A DNA stretch of 57,875 bases from Acidobacteriota bacterium (GCA_031271905.1 JAISUT010000018.1:1-57875), one strand, 5' to 3'. Positions 25,694 through 35,263 are shown, counted from the first letter of the stretch. Numbers and translations are program-made. The notes: generated by a model from the sequence alone, not told the origin.

Positions 25694-27484
25694 TCAGTCG
25701 CCGGGGAAGTTGTCCTCCAGCACCTTGCGGTAGGCGCCGAAGATCTTGGACTTGGAGACGAAACCCAGGTAGCGCCCCGCCTCGTCCACCACCGGCAGGT
25801 TCCACGCACCCGTGTCGTCGAAGATGCGCATCACCTGGTCCATCGGCGTGCTGGAGGCGATCCGGGCGGGGAAGGCGACCATGAATCGCGAGACGCGGAA
25901 GCGGTCGTAGAGCTCGGGGCGGAACATGATGTTGCGGATCTCGTCCAGCTTCACCACCCCGAGGAGGACGCCGTCCCCGTCGGTCACCGGGAATGCGTTG
26001 CGCCCGCTGCGGGTGATGATCTTCACGACGTCCCCCAGGGTCATGTCGGGGCGCACGGCCTCGAAGTCCGTCTCCAGCACGCTGTCCAGGTTCAAGAGGG
26101 TCAGCACGGCCTTGTCCTTGCGGTGCGTGATCAGCTCCCCCTTCTGCGCCAGGCGCAGGGCGTAGAGGTTGTGCGACTCGAACACGCGGATGGTGGAGTA
26201 GGAGCTCGCGGCGACGAGCATCAGCGGGAAGAAGAGGTCGTAGCCGCCCGTCAGCTCGGCGATCAGGAACACGCCGGTCAGCGGCGCGTGCATGACGCCC
26301 GCCAGCACCCCCGCCATGCCGAGCAGGGCGAAGTTCTTCTCGGGCAGGTAGCGGGTGAACTCGACGTAGTTCGAGACGTGGGCGAACACGAAGCCCAGGA
26401 TGCAGCCCAGGTAGAGGCTGGGGGCGAACACGCCGCCGCACCCGCCGCCGCCGTTGGTGGCGGTCGAGGCGAACACCTTCGCCAGCAGGACGAGCGACAG
26501 GAAGATGACGATGCCGAAGTACGAGTCCTTCATCCCGTAGAACAGCCCCTTGTCCATCAGCTCGCCCGGATGCCCGCCCAGGAGGAGGGCGATGGCGTCG
26601 TACCCCTCGCCGTAAAGCGGGGGGAGCAGGAAGATGAGGGCGCTCAGGATCGCCGCGCAGAGGACGAACCTGCGCCAGTACCCCATCGTGCGCAAGACCC
26701 CCTCCAGCCAGAGCATCGTCCGCGTGACGTAGAGCGCCAGGAGCCCGCACGCGACGCCGAGCGCCAAGACGTAGGGGATGCGCCCGATCTCGAACGCCTC
26801 GGTCTGCGAGAAGCGGAACATCGCCTCCATGCCGGTGAAGAGGTAGGAGACCGTGGCGGCGGTCACCGAGGAGACCAGCAGGGGCATGACCGAGGTCAGG
26901 GTCAGGTCCAGCATCAGGACTTCGATGACGAACACCATGCCGGCGATGGGGGCCTTGAAGATGCCCGCGATGGCGCCCGCCGCCCCGCAGCCGATCAGGA
27001 GCATCAGCGACTTGGGCGCCACGCGGAAGAGGCGCCCAAGGTTGGAGCCGATGGCGGCGCCCGTGTACACGATGGGCGCCTCGGCCCCCACCGAGCCGCC
27101 GAAGCCGATGGTGACGGCGCTGGCGGCGAGCGAGCTCCACATGTTGTGCGGCTTGATGCGGCTCTTGCGCTGGGAGATGGCGTACAGCACCCGCGTGATG
27201 CCGTGGCTGATGTCGTCGCGCACGACGTACCGCACGAAGACGCCCGCCGCCAAGACGCCGACGACGGGATAGACCAGGTAGGGGTAGTTCGCCGCGCCGA
27301 CGTCCAGGTCGTGCGTGAGCAGCTCCTGGATGAGATGGACGACCTGCTTCAGGGCGATGGCGGCGAGCGCCGACGCGACGCCCACCAGGAAGCTGGCGAA
27401 CAGGAGGAAGTGCCTCTCCTCCATCCGCCGCTTGCCGCGCATCAGGAACTTGAAAATCAGCCGTTCTACGGTTATCGCCTTCAT
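25694..27484 (-). CDS. ClC-type chloride channel/transporter with CBS domains
   Basis: A 596-residue membrane protein. The first 430 residues hold about ten or more hydrophobic helices with the ClC pore motifs GFGGSVGAEAPIV (the GxEGP-like filter) and GGVFAPSLYLG (GxFxP). The cytoplasmic C-terminus has two CBS domains (about 450-590; SGRNAFPVTDGDGVLLGVV and AWNLPVVDEAGRYLGFV), which regulate gating by adenine nucleotides in relatives. The filter carries Ala-Glu-Ala where Lys-Glu-Gly is common, but the key Glu is present. The start MKAITVERL at 27484 fits; the frame upstream is unrelated sequence. It is divergent from the vanZ-like gene. Confidence 0.88.
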   Translation of the reverse strand: MKAITVERLIFKFLMRGKRRMEERHFLLFASFLVGVASALAAIALKQVVHLIQELLTHDLDVGAANYPYLVYPVVGVLAAGVFVRYVVRDDISHGITRVLYAISQRKSRIKPHNMWSSLAASAVTIGFGGSVGAEAPIVYTGAAIGSNLGRLFRVAPKSLMLLIGCGAAGAIAGIFKAPIAGMVFVIEVLMLDLTLTSVMPLLVSSVTAATVSYLFTGMEAMFRFSQTEAFEIGRIPYVLALGVACGLLALYVTRTMLWLEGVLRTMGYWRRFVLCAAILSALIFLLPPLYGEGYDAIALLLGGHPGELMDKGLFYGMKDSYFGIVIFLSLVLLAKVFASTATNGGGGCGGVFAPSLYLGCILGFVFAHVSNYVEFTRYLPEKNFALLGMAGVLAGVMHAPLTGVFLIAELTGGYDLFFPLMLVAASSYSTIRVFESHNLYALRLAQKGELITHRKDKAVLTLLNLDSVLETDFEAVRPDMTLGDVVKIITRSGRNAFPVTDGDGVLLGVVKLDEIRNIMFRPELYDRFRVSRFMVAFPARIASSTPMDQVMRIFDDTGAWNLPVVDEAGRYLGFVSKSKIFGAYRKVLEDNFPGD

Positions 27485-27676
27485 ACGCAGAAATAATACG
27501 GGAGACGGGCTTCGGGGCGAAACATCGATTTTCGTTTTGCGCGCCCGCCCGGACCCGCCCCTCGAAGCCCCGAAGTGCAAAAACCGCTTCCATAGCCCGG
27601 GGGCTTGGAATAAAATCGCGGTTCCCGCCGGAATCGGCATGCGTGATTGGGGGGTTCTCTGACCGGGGAAGCGAAG

Positions 27677-28078
27677 GTGTGGAAAAGGGTTTTGCGCTGG
27701 TTGCCCGCCGCGACCATGATGACGTTGATTTTCATAGCGTCCGGGACGCCGGGTGAGGAGGTGCCGACGTTCGGCATGCTCGACATCCTGGTGAAAAAAG
27801 GCGGACACATGGCCGGCTACGCCATGCTGGCGGCGGCATGTTTCCTAGGCGCGTATGGCGGCGGCGGGAAGCTGCGGCGCCCCACGGCGTTGTCGCTGGG
27901 GCTGGCGGTGGCGTACGCCGCGTCGGACGAGTGCCACCAGTTGTTCACGCCGGGGCGTTCGCCCGCCGTCACGGACGTCGCCATCGACGCGGTGGGCGCG
28001 CTCGCGGGCGTGGCGCTCGTCAACTTCGCCCTCAGACGGCGGTTCCGGCGGGGGCGCGGGGGGGAGGCGTCGGCATGA
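27677..28078 (+). CDS. VanZ-like family membrane protein
   Basis: About 133 residues with four hydrophobic segments. The motifs KKGGHMAGYAMLAAA, SDECHQLFTPGRSPAVTDV and DAVGALAGVAL are the VanZ-family signature, His in helix 2 and E/C-HQLFxPGR in the loop. VanZ-like proteins are small inner-membrane proteins whose role is only loosely known (teicoplanin resistance in VanZ itself). GTG 27677 follows GGGGA by 7 nt; a TTG at 27647 is an alternative. It is the first of four overlapping genes. Confidence 0.8.
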   Translation: MWKRVLRWLPAATMMTLIFIASGTPGEEVPTFGMLDILVKKGGHMAGYAMLAAACFLGAYGGGGKLRRPTALSLGLAVAYAASDECHQLFTPGRSPAVTDVAIDAVGALAGVALVNFALRRRFRRGRGGEASA

Positions 28079-28338
28079 ACGGCGCGGGCGCGGCGAAGCT
28101 CGACATCAAATACCCCTGCCGCTGGCAATACCGCCTGATCGGCGAAGACCGCGCGGCGATGGCGGCGGCCGTCGGGGAGGCGGTCGATTTGGCGCGTTGC
28201 GGGCTCGCCGACGGCAAGACCAGCTCCGGGGGGCGGTACCGCACGCTTGTCTTGGACGTCCCCGTCGCGGACGAGGCGGAACGCCTGCGGCTTTATCGAT
28301 ACTTTTCATCCCATCCGGCCGTCCGTGTGGTACTGTAG
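28075..28338 (+). CDS. DUF493/YbeD-like small regulatory protein
   Basis: An 87-residue protein. Its ATG overlaps the preceding TGA (ATGA). LDIKYPCRWQYRLIGEDRA is followed by SSGGRYRTLVLDVPVADEAE and ends HPAVRVVL, the DUF493 fold with a beta-alpha-beta core seen in E. coli YbeD. The family is small, cytoplasmic and of unclear function; an ACT-like ligand-binding role has been suggested. Translation is coupled to the VanZ-like gene. Confidence 0.75.
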   Translation: MNGAGAAKLDIKYPCRWQYRLIGEDRAAMAAAVGEAVDLARCGLADGKTSSGGRYRTLVLDVPVADEAERLRLYRYFSSHPAVRVVL

Positions 28339-28389
28339 ACCTTCATTTTTTTGTTTTTGATTTCGAGTCGAGCGTTCGACGAGGTGCGT

Positions 28390-29025
28390 GTGAGCTTTCT
28401 TGCCGGTCTGAGCAAATATCTGAACGTCCTGAGCGACTATCTGGCCATGTGGGGGATCCCGGGGCTTTTCATCATCGCCCTCTTGGATTCGGCGTTCGTG
28501 CCGCTCGCCGGGGGGCCGGACGTGGTGATCCTGATCCTGGCGGCTTCCATGAAGCAGCCCGCCTCCATGTTTTTCTGGATCGCCCTGACCGCGACGGCAG
28601 GCTCCACCATCGGCAACATGGTCTTGTACGGCATCGGCCGCAAGGGGGGCGAGAAGGCGCTGGCGCGGTTCAACCCCGAGCGCGTGGCGCGCATGGAGCG
28701 GTCCATGCGCAAATATGGCGCGTGGGCGATCCTGGGGTCGGTGCTGGCGCCGCCCCCGTTCCCCACCAAGCTGGTCGTGCTCGCCGCCGGGGTCCTCGGC
28801 ATCGGCAAGGCGGGCTTCGCCGTCGCGGTGTTCGTCGGCAGGCTCATCCGCTATACGCTGTTCGCCTGGCTGGCGGCGCAGTTCGGCGAAAAAGCGAAAG
28901 AGATCATCAAGGAGCATTCGTGGGAGGCGGGTTGCGTCCTCGCCGGCGCCATCCTCCTGTTTTTGGCGATACATCTGTGGCGCGAGCGCAGCCGCCGCCA
29001 GCACGCCGCCGCGCAATTGCCGTGA
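28390..29025 (+). CDS. DedA-family (SNARE-associated/VTT) membrane protein
   Basis: About 211 residues, five or more hydrophobic segments. WGIPGLFIIALLDSAFVPL and GGPDVVILILAASMK, then TAGSTIGNMVLYGIGRKGGE, correspond to the conserved DedA start. GSVLAPPPFPTKLVVLAAGVL matches the G-R-F-x-P-x-R-region equivalent, with a Pro-rich variant. DedA proteins are flippase-related inner-membrane proteins. The start is uncertain: GTG 28390 has GAGG 5 nt upstream, GTG 28384 and TTG 28351 are alternatives. The gene ends in a 4-nt overlap (GTGA) with the next. Confidence 0.78.
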   Translation: MSFLAGLSKYLNVLSDYLAMWGIPGLFIIALLDSAFVPLAGGPDVVILILAASMKQPASMFFWIALTATAGSTIGNMVLYGIGRKGGEKALARFNPERVARMERSMRKYGAWAILGSVLAPPPFPTKLVVLAAGVLGIGKAGFAVAVFVGRLIRYTLFAWLAAQFGEKAKEIIKEHSWEAGCVLAGAILLFLAIHLWRERSRRQHAAAQLP

Positions 29026-29312
29026 CCGCCGGGGGGGCGGGGGTGCAGGCGAGGCACATCGTCGTCCATGGCCGCGTGCAGGGGGTGGGGTTCCGCTATT
29101 TCACCCGCGCGGTCGGGACGGGTCTCGGGTTGACGGGCACCGTGGGCAACCTCGACGACGGCACGGTGGAGATTGTCGCCGAGGGGGGCGCCCGGGCGTT
29201 GGACGGCTTCCTCGCGGAGGTGGGGCGCGGGCCGGCGCGCAGCCGCGTCGACAGGCTGGATGTCTCCGACATCCCCGCGCGGGGCGCCTATGGCGCGTTT
29301 TTAATCGTATAG
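29022..29312 (+). CDS. acyP: Acylphosphatase
   Basis: A 96-residue protein hydrolysing acyl phosphates. VHGRVQGVGFRYFTRAVG contains the phosphate-binding loop and catalytic Arg (GFR), and GTVGNLDDGTVEIVAEG contains the catalytic Asn. The usual length is about 90 residues. The GTG at 29022 overlaps the dedA stop; a second GTG at 29043 with purine-rich sequence before it gives 89 residues and is equally possible. Confidence 0.9.
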   Translation: MTAGGAGVQARHIVVHGRVQGVGFRYFTRAVGTGLGLTGTVGNLDDGTVEIVAEGGARALDGFLAEVGRGPARSRVDRLDVSDIPARGAYGAFLIV

Positions 29313-29320
29313 GTGACGAT

Positions 29321-29428
29321 GGGGAGCCTCTGAAAAGCCCGCAGAAGGTCGAAAAGCGGAGTTCGCCAAGGTGGACGGGCGTTTTCGACCAAGGCGCAAC
29401 GCGGCGTCCGGGTTTTTTAGAGGGGCCC
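29321..29428 (-). mobile_element. MITE-like repeat family 1, long copy E (inverted)
   Basis: The reverse complement of the long form, with ends GGGGAGCCTCTGAAAAGCCC and GGGTTTTTTAGAGGGGCCC. It contains the core in reverse (GAAAAGCGGAGTTCGCCAAG, GTTTTCGACCAAGGCGCAAC). CGAT occurs at both borders (29317-29320 and 29428-29431) and may be a target duplication. It ends 25 bp before the apt start, so it forms that gene's leader. Confidence 0.75.
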
Positions 29429-29453
29429 GATAGAAAGCGAAGGTTGGTTCGAT

Positions 29454-29984
29454 ATGGATGCGCAGTTGGTGGAAAATTTGAAAAAAGAGATCCGCGAAGT
29501 GCCGGATTGGCCGAAAAAGGGAATCCTCTTCTACGACATCACGACGCTCTTGAAGCAGGGGGATTGCTTCGCCCAGGCGATCGACGCGCTGATCGAGCCG
29601 TACAAGGGCGCGAAGATCGACGTGGTGCTGGGGATGGAGGCGCGCGGGTTCATCTTCGCCCCCACGGTCGCCTACGCGCTCGGCGCGGGTTTCGTCCCTG
29701 TGCGCAAGCCCGGCAAGCTCCCGGCGGAAAAGCTCCATGTGGAGTACGCCTTGGAATATGGGACGGACAAGCTGGAGATCCACAAGGACGCCGTCGCGCC
29801 GGGCCAGAGGGCGCTGATAGTGGACGACCTGATCGCCACCGGCGGCACGGCGAAGGCCGCCGCCGAGCTCGCGGAGTCGATGGGGGCGCGCGTCGAGGGG
29901 TTGGCGTTCATGGTGGAGCTCGCCGCCCTGAAGGGGCGCGACAAGCTCGACGGATATGCCGTGCACAGCCTGTTGCGGTATTGA
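29454..29984 (+). CDS. apt: Adenine phosphoribosyltransferase
   Basis: A 176-residue purine salvage enzyme making AMP from adenine and PRPP. It shows IREVPDWPKKGILFYDITTLL at the N-terminus, GMEARGFIFAPTVAYALG, PVRKPGKLPAEKLH and the PRPP-binding loop ALIVDDLIATGGTAKAA. All match Apt closely and the length is typical. ATG 29454 follows AAGG by 10 nt. Its whole leader is a MITE-like copy. Confidence 0.96.
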   Translation: MDAQLVENLKKEIREVPDWPKKGILFYDITTLLKQGDCFAQAIDALIEPYKGAKIDVVLGMEARGFIFAPTVAYALGAGFVPVRKPGKLPAEKLHVEYALEYGTDKLEIHKDAVAPGQRALIVDDLIATGGTAKAAAELAESMGARVEGLAFMVELAALKGRDKLDGYAVHSLLRY

Positions 29985-30017
29985 CGGCTGCGGCGGTCAG
30001 ACGAAAATTCCTGCATA

Positions 30018-30035
30018 AATGTAAGTTCCTACATT
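30018..30035. promoter_or_regulatory. Palindrome upstream of pckG promoter
   Basis: AATGTA and TACATT flank AGTTCC, 17 bp before the -35 of the pckG promoter. A possible operator; too short to be sure. Confidence 0.3.
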
Positions 30036-30052
30036 CCTCGGCGAAGCCTTGC

Positions 30053-30080
30053 TTGACCGATGGCGTTAATGACCTATAAT
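30053..30080 (+). promoter_or_regulatory. Sigma-70-like promoter for pckG
   Basis: TTGACC (30053-30058), a 16-nt spacer and a consensus TATAAT (30075-30080), 50 bp before the pckG start. Confidence 0.75.
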
Positions 30081-30130
30081 TTCGATTGTTCTTTGTAAAA
30101 ATGTTTGTCGATGAAAGGAACAAATCTCAA

Positions 30131-31933
30131 ATGAACCCACCTGCTGATCACGCCAGGCTCGCCGCCTGGGTGAACGAAATCGCCGCGCTGACCGACCCGG
30201 ACAGCGTCGTCTGGTGCGACGGGACCAAGGCGGAGTACGACGCCATGATCCGGCTCTCGCTGGAAGGCGGCCTGGCTACGCCGCTCGCCAATCGGCCCAA
30301 CTCCTACCTGTTCCGCTCGGACGCCTCCGACGTCGCCCGCGTCGAGAACCGGACGTACATCTCGTCGAAAAGCCAGGACGACGCCGGCCCGACCAACAAC
30401 TGGATAGACCCGGTGGAGCTCAAGGCCACCCTCAAGGGGCTGTACGCCAACTCGATGCGCGGCCGGGTCATGTACGTGATCCCGTTCTCGATGGGGCCGG
30501 TCGGCTCGCCCATCGCCAAGATCGGCGTGCAGATCACCGACTCCCCCTACGTCGTCGCCAACATGCACATCATGGCGCGCGTCGGCAAGAGGGTGCTCAA
30601 GGTGCTGGGCAAGGACGGCGAGTTCGTCCCCTGCCTGCATTCCGTGGGCAAGCCCCTCCTGTCCTGCCAGGACGACGCGGGCAAGTGGCCCTGCGCGCCG
30701 CTGGAGAGCAAGTACATCGCGCATTTCCCCGAGGACAAGGCCATATGGTCTTACGGCTCCGGCTACGGCGGCAACGCCCTGCTGGGGAAGAAGTGCCTGG
30801 CGTTGCGCATCGCCTCGGTCATCGCCCGCGACGAGGGGTGGCTGGCCGAGCACATGCTCGTGCTGAAGATCACCAACCCCGAAGGCAAGGCGAAGTACGT
30901 CGCGGCGGCGTTCCCGTCCGCCTGCGGCAAGACCAACCTGGCGATGCTGGTTCCCACGGTTCCGGGCTGGAAGGTCGAGACCATCGGCGACGACATCGCC
31001 TGGATGAAGCCGGGCAAGGACGGACGCCTGTACGCCATCAACCCGGAGGCGGGCTTCTTCGGCGTCGCCCCCGGCACGTCCACCGAGTCGAACCCCAACG
31101 CCATGAAGTCGGTGGCGCGCAACACCATCTTCACCAACGTGGCGCTGACCGAGGACGGCGACGTCTGGTGGGAGGGCATCGGCTACGACGCCCCCGGAAA
31201 GCTCATCGACTGGAAGGGGAACGAGTGGGTGCAGGACAAGGCCGACAAGTCGCAGGCGCCCGCCGCGCACCCGAACTCCCGCTTCACCGCGCCGGTGGCC
31301 CAGTGCCCCTCGGCCGCGCCGGAGTGGGAAGACCCGAACGGCGTGCCCATCGACGCGATCCTGTTCGGCGGTCGCCGCCCTTCGACGATCCCGCTGGTGA
31401 CGCAGGCGACCGACTGGAACCACGGCGTCTTCCTCGGCTCGATCATGGGCTCGGAGGTGACGGCGGCGGCGCTGGACGTGAAGGCCGGCGTGCGGCGCGA
31501 CCCGTTCGCCATGCTGCCGTTCTGCGGCTACCACATGGGCGACTACTTCGCGCACTGGATCCGCATGGGGGAGAAGACCCCCGAGGCGGCGCAGCCGAAA
31601 TTCTTCCTCGTGAACTGGTTCCGCAAGGCCAAGGACGGCAAGTTCCTCTGGCCGGGCTACGGCGAGAACAGCCGCGTCCTCAAGTGGGTCTTCGAGCGTT
31701 GCGACGGCGCGGGCAAGGCCGTCGAGACGCCGGTCGGGTTCGTGCCCGAGCCGTCGGCGATAGACCGCCCCGAGGGGGTGAGCGCCGAGGACATGAAGGA
31801 GCTGCTCACGGTGGACCAGGCCGGCTGGCAGGCGGAGCTCGAGGATGTGAAGGCGAACCACTACCCCAAGTTCGGCGCCAAGCTGCCCAAGGCCCTGGCC
31901 GACAAGCTGGAAGCCATCAAGGGCAAGCTGTAG
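30131..31933 (+). CDS. pckG: Phosphoenolpyruvate carboxykinase (GTP)
   Basis: A 600-residue enzyme interconverting oxaloacetate + GTP and PEP + CO2 + GDP, for gluconeogenesis. The GTP-class marks are [13 protein letters not shown] (P-loop kinase-1a, about 261-273), TIGDDIAWM (kinase-2), [20 protein letters not shown] and [14 protein letters not shown]. About 600 residues is usual for the GTP class. ATG 30131 fits the family N-terminus and is preceded by AAAGGAAC; an upstream in-frame ATG at 30086 lacks support. Confidence 0.97.
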   Translation: MNPPADHARLAAWVNEIAALTDPDSVVWCDGTKAEYDAMIRLSLEGGLATPLANRPNSYLFRSDASDVARVENRTYISSKSQDDAGPTNNWIDPVELKATLKGLYANSMRGRVMYVIPFSMGPVGSPIAKIGVQITDSPYVVANMHIMARVGKRVLKVLGKDGEFVPCLHSVGKPLLSCQDDAGKWPCAPLESKYIAHFPEDKAIWSYGSGYGGNALLGKKCLALRIASVIARDEGWLAEHMLVLKITNPEGKAKYVAAAFPSACGKTNLAMLVPTVPGWKVETIGDDIAWMKPGKDGRLYAINPEAGFFGVAPGTSTESNPNAMKSVARNTIFTNVALTEDGDVWWEGIGYDAPGKLIDWKGNEWVQDKADKSQAPAAHPNSRFTAPVAQCPSAAPEWEDPNGVPIDAILFGGRRPSTIPLVTQATDWNHGVFLGSIMGSEVTAAALDVKAGVRRDPFAMLPFCGYHMGDYFAHWIRMGEKTPEAAQPKFFLVNWFRKAKDGKFLWPGYGENSRVLKWVFERCDGAGKAVETPVGFVPEPSAIDRPEGVSAEDMKELLTVDQAGWQAELEDVKANHYPKFGAKLPKALADKLEAIKGKL

Positions 31934-31941
31934 CCGATCCG

Positions 31942-32098
31942 CCGTTTGTGTCGCACGGGCGCAGGGCGGCGCGTCTGCTGCGTTGCCGCTTGGGCGGGCT
32001 TCTTCGACGTACGTGAGTACGCCTGCGGAGCCCGCCCGGCGCGCGCCTTGCATCCACACCACCCTGCGCCCGTGCGACCGTGGACGATGGCGGGTGCG
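31942..32098 (+). repeat. Structured repeat family 2, copy 1
   Basis: About 157 bp that matches the reverse complement of 51764-51919 at roughly nine of ten positions. It starts CCGTTTGTGTCGCACGGGCG and ends CTGCGCCCGTGCGACCG plus a short tail, so TGTCGCACGGGCGCA and TGCGCCCGTGCGAC are terminal inverted repeats. An inner pair GGGCGGGCTTC / GAGCCCGCCC with GACGTACGTGAGTACGCC between them would fold into a long hairpin. It lies between pckG and the aminotransferase gene and codes for nothing. Confidence 0.75.
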
Positions 32099-32177
32099 GG
32101 GCTTCGCCCCGCTTTGGAGCGCGGCGGTTTGCCGGCGTGGGGCGCAAAACCAAATTCTTAAGGGAGAGACGTACACG

Positions 32178-33476
32178 ATGAAATCCTACAATCCCCTTGC
32201 GGACGCCATGAACAAGGACTTGCAGGCGGGCGCGCCGCAGGTTTACGAGATGCTCTCCGAGCGGGGCAAGGCCATTTACTTCCCCCACAAGGGGATCCTG
32301 GGGCAGACCGCCGAGGCGAAAGGCTCGAAGATCAACGCCACCATCGGCACGGCGTTCGAGAACGACGGATCGCCCCTGACGCTCGAGTGCATGGAGTCGC
32401 TGGTGAACGTCCCCTCGGAGTCGTTCCTCTACGCCCCGAGCTTCGGCCTGCCCAAGCTGCGGGACGAGTGGAGCAAGCTGCTCACGACCAAGAATCCGGG
32501 GCTCGCGGGCAAGAAGTTCAGCAACCCGGTCGTGACCGCGGCCCTGACGCATGGGCTCTCGGTGGCGGGCTACATGTTCCTCGACCCGGGGGACGAAGTG
32601 ATCCTGCCCGACCTTTACTGGGACAACTACGAGCTGGTGTTCTGCGAAGCCTACGGCGCGCGGTTCAAGTTCTACAACACCTTCGTCGATGGCGGCTTCG
32701 ACGTGGCGGCGTTCGCCAAGGCTTTGAACGACGGCAAGCCGGGGAAGAAGTTCGTGCTGCTGAACTTCCCGAACAACCCCACGGGCTACACGCCGACTGA
32801 GGCGGAGGCGGCGGCGCTCCTGGGCGAGGTCAAGGAGGCGGCCGAGGCGGGCAACAAGGTGGTCGTGGTGCTGGACGACGCCTACTTCGGGCTGGTCTAC
32901 GAGGAGGGGATCGCGAAGGAGTCGCTTTTCACGGGCCTCGCGGACCTGCATCCCAACGTGCTGGGGGTGAAGCTCGACGGCGCGACCAAGGAGGACTACG
33001 TCTGGGGCTGCCGCGTGGGCTTCATCACCTTCGGCTTCAAAGGCGCCGCCGACTCGCACCTCAAGTCGCTGGCCGACAAGGCGGCGGGGGCCGTGCGCGG
33101 CACGATCTCCAACGCCCCGTGCGTCTCGCAGACGCTGCTGCTGAAAGCCTACACCGCGCCCGAGTACGCGGAGCAGAAGAAGCAGAAGTACGAGACCTTG
33201 CGCGAGCGCGTGGTCGAGATCAAAAAGACGCTCAAGGCGCATCCGGAGTACGCCGAGAGCTTCGAGGTCATGCCGTTCAACTCCGGCTATTTCATGTGCG
33301 TGAAGCCGCTGGGCGTGGATCCGGAGGCGTTGCGCAAGGAGTTGATCGCCAATTACGCCACCGGCGTCATCGTCCTGGTGGGCCTTGTCCGGCTGGCGTT
33401 CTCGGCGGTGCCGACGCACCTGGTCGGCGACCTTTTCGCCAACATCGACGCCGCCGTCAGGAAGTTGCGCGGCTGA
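32178..33476 (+). CDS. Class I/II PLP-dependent aminotransferase
   Basis: A 432-residue fold-type I aminotransferase. FNFPNNPTGYTP-type substrate motif is seen as LLNFPNNPTGYTPTEAEA. VVVVLDDAYFGLVYEEG holds the Asp that contacts the pyridine N, and LDGATKEDYVWGCRVGF holds the candidate Schiff-base Lys and the Arg that binds PLP phosphate or substrate. The N-terminus NATIGTAFENDGSPLTL is characteristic of a bacterial subfamily annotated as aspartate or aromatic aminotransferase. AAGGGAGA 10 nt before ATG 32178 supports the start. It follows pckG on the same strand; oxaloacetate would link the two if aspartate is the substrate, which is inference. Confidence 0.85.
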   Translation: MKSYNPLADAMNKDLQAGAPQVYEMLSERGKAIYFPHKGILGQTAEAKGSKINATIGTAFENDGSPLTLECMESLVNVPSESFLYAPSFGLPKLRDEWSKLLTTKNPGLAGKKFSNPVVTAALTHGLSVAGYMFLDPGDEVILPDLYWDNYELVFCEAYGARFKFYNTFVDGGFDVAAFAKALNDGKPGKKFVLLNFPNNPTGYTPTEAEAAALLGEVKEAAEAGNKVVVVLDDAYFGLVYEEGIAKESLFTGLADLHPNVLGVKLDGATKEDYVWGCRVGFITFGFKGAADSHLKSLADKAAGAVRGTISNAPCVSQTLLLKAYTAPEYAEQKKQKYETLRERVVEIKKTLKAHPEYAESFEVMPFNSGYFMCVKPLGVDPEALRKELIANYATGVIVLVGLVRLAFSAVPTHLVGDLFANIDAAVRKLRG

Positions 33477-33512
33477 CGCGCACCGGAGGCGCGACCGCCG
33501 TCGCAGGGCGCC

Positions 33513-33902
33513 TTGCAGAGCCAAGATTCGGACGCCTCCGTCCGTGCGGAGATCGTCCGGCTGATCAAGGACTGCGGCGCCTGCGACCGCGTCATGGGTA
33601 AGGTCTGCGACGACGCGCGCCAAGCCGGGGGCTGCATCAAGGGTTTTCCCGGCGGCGACGTGCGCCGGCATCCATCCCGGACTACATCATCACCCGCGAC
33701 CACCGACCCCTTTAAAAAGAAATTTCAGAAATTCGAATCTTCGCATCTGCCGCGCCGATATGTGGCACGTAGGAAGTCGTCGGCATCGAACAGGAGGCAA
33801 CTTTGCGGAAACTGTCAACGATCTTGCCATGCATGCTCCTCGCGTGCATCGTCGCCGGAGCGCAAGTCCCAGAAGCCTGCGCACTCGAGTATCCGGCTGT
33901 GA
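33513..33902 (+). pseudogene. Possible Cys-rich gene remnant between aminotransferase and LRR genes
   Basis: A TTG-start frame whose first 50 codons have the high GC third positions of local genes and a clear Cys pattern (DCGACDRVMGKVCDDARQAGG). After about 33680 it turns AT-rich and loses coding character, then overlaps the LRR gene in another frame. It may be the 5' part of a decayed gene. There is no good ribosome-binding site. The rest of the gap to 33802 holds the LRR gene leader with AGGAGG. Confidence 0.25.
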
Positions 33903-35263
33903 ACGCCGCCGACAAGGCGGCGCTCAAACGGGCGGGCAACCCGTACTGGGACATCGGCATGGATTTTCACAAATCGCCCCGACACCGATTCCTCGATTCC
34001 AATTCCCATATGCTGGGATGGTTTGAATACGCGGCAACGAACCACTTCGTCTACGGCGGCGGCGCGGACGAACTCGCGCTGAGCATCGAGATCTACGCCT
34101 TCGATCCCGCCTATGAAGTCACGCAGACGGCGGAAGGCGTGGCCGAGATGACGGTTCCGGCTGAAGAATACAAAACCCTGCTCAAGGACGACATGGAACA
34201 GAACGCCCTCCGGTGGGCTATCGTTTCCGATGTCATGGACAGCATGGGTGAAGTGGTTCTTCATGTGCAATTCAGCGCAGACCGGAAACTATCCAACGAC
34301 GACCTGTGGCAATTCACGCGCGCAGTGGCGGTCAGCCGGGGCATAAGCCTGAACGCCCCGGCGCGACTTTCGTCCTTTGTTTTTCCCGAAGACGGGAATG
34401 TGCACGCCCGAAACGTGACCGTCGATCTCGCGGCGGTCGACAAGATATGGAACGATCCGGCGCGCGGCTCCCGTGAAAAGGTGGCTGCCATGTACGCCGC
34501 ACTCGGGTTGATCATGGTCATGGCAATCAACCTCGACGACGACGCCCTGCCGGTGCGCGTCCTCTCCCGGCTTGCCTCCTGTCCGGATTCGCTGAAGATT
34601 TCGCCGTTCGAGGTCCTGCCGCCGCGGGAATACGTGTCGCTGTCGGGCGAGTTCAAGACGGACGGGAACGGGAGCGTCACCGGGTATGAAAACGGCACCG
34701 TGCTTGTGTTCCGACGACGCCCGCAGGGGGGAGGCGGAAACATGCCCAGCTCGGAAACCGGCAAGGTGTTCCGTCTGTTTCCCACCGCCCCTGTTTTCCC
34801 CAAAGACGAAAACGCGCGCACCGTGGTACGCGACAAGGACGCGGCGGGATTCGACACATGGTGGCGCAGAGCCGAAAACGGGGAGATAGCCATGTTGCAG
34901 ATGTTCGACGAGGATGTCAGCGCGGCGAACGACCTCGTGATACCCGCAGAAATCAAGGGAAGACCCGTCACCGCCATCGGCGAAGGCGCCTTCGCGGGAG
35001 GCACGTACATGCCGAAAGGTTGGAGCATGGACAACCGAGGCAGGACGTGCCTGACCAGCGTCGTCGTCCCGGACACCGTCGCCGCCATCGGCGCGCGGGC
35101 GTTCAAAGAGAACTGCCTGGCGCGCGTCGTCCTCCCGTCCGGCGTTGCCAGCATCGGCGAGGACGCCTTCGACGGCGGCTTGGGCGATTTTTACAACGCC
35201 AACGGGAAAATGGCGGGGGCGTATCTCCGCGCCGGCGACAAATGGAGCTATCAAGCGCCATAA
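33803..35263 (+). CDS. Exported protein with C-terminal BspA-like leucine-rich repeats
   Basis: A 486-residue exported protein. The signal peptide (LSTILPCMLLACIVAGAQVPEA) is followed by a 350-residue region of unknown fold, then C-terminal LRR_5/BspA-like units: DLVIPAEIKGRPVTAIGEGA and SVVVPDTVAAIGARAFKENC, then VVLPSGVASIGEDAF. Such repeats occur in surface and adhesin-like proteins. The start is TTG at 33803, supported by AGGAGG about 6 nt upstream and by the signal peptide directly after it. The stop is directly at the border of MITE-like copy F, whose flanking duplication ATAA includes the TAA stop. Confidence 0.7.
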   Translation: MRKLSTILPCMLLACIVAGAQVPEACALEYPAVNAADKAALKRAGNPYWDIGMDFHKSPRHRFLDSNSHMLGWFEYAATNHFVYGGGADELALSIEIYAFDPAYEVTQTAEGVAEMTVPAEEYKTLLKDDMEQNALRWAIVSDVMDSMGEVVLHVQFSADRKLSNDDLWQFTRAVAVSRGISLNAPARLSSFVFPEDGNVHARNVTVDLAAVDKIWNDPARGSREKVAAMYAALGLIMVMAINLDDDALPVRVLSRLASCPDSLKISPFEVLPPREYVSLSGEFKTDGNGSVTGYENGTVLVFRRRPQGGGGNMPSSETGKVFRLFPTAPVFPKDENARTVVRDKDAAGFDTWWRRAENGEIAMLQMFDEDVSAANDLVIPAEIKGRPVTAIGEGAFAGGTYMPKGWSMDNRGRTCLTSVVVPDTVAAIGARAFKENCLARVVLPSGVASIGEDAFDGGLGDFYNANGKMAGAYLRAGDKWSYQAP

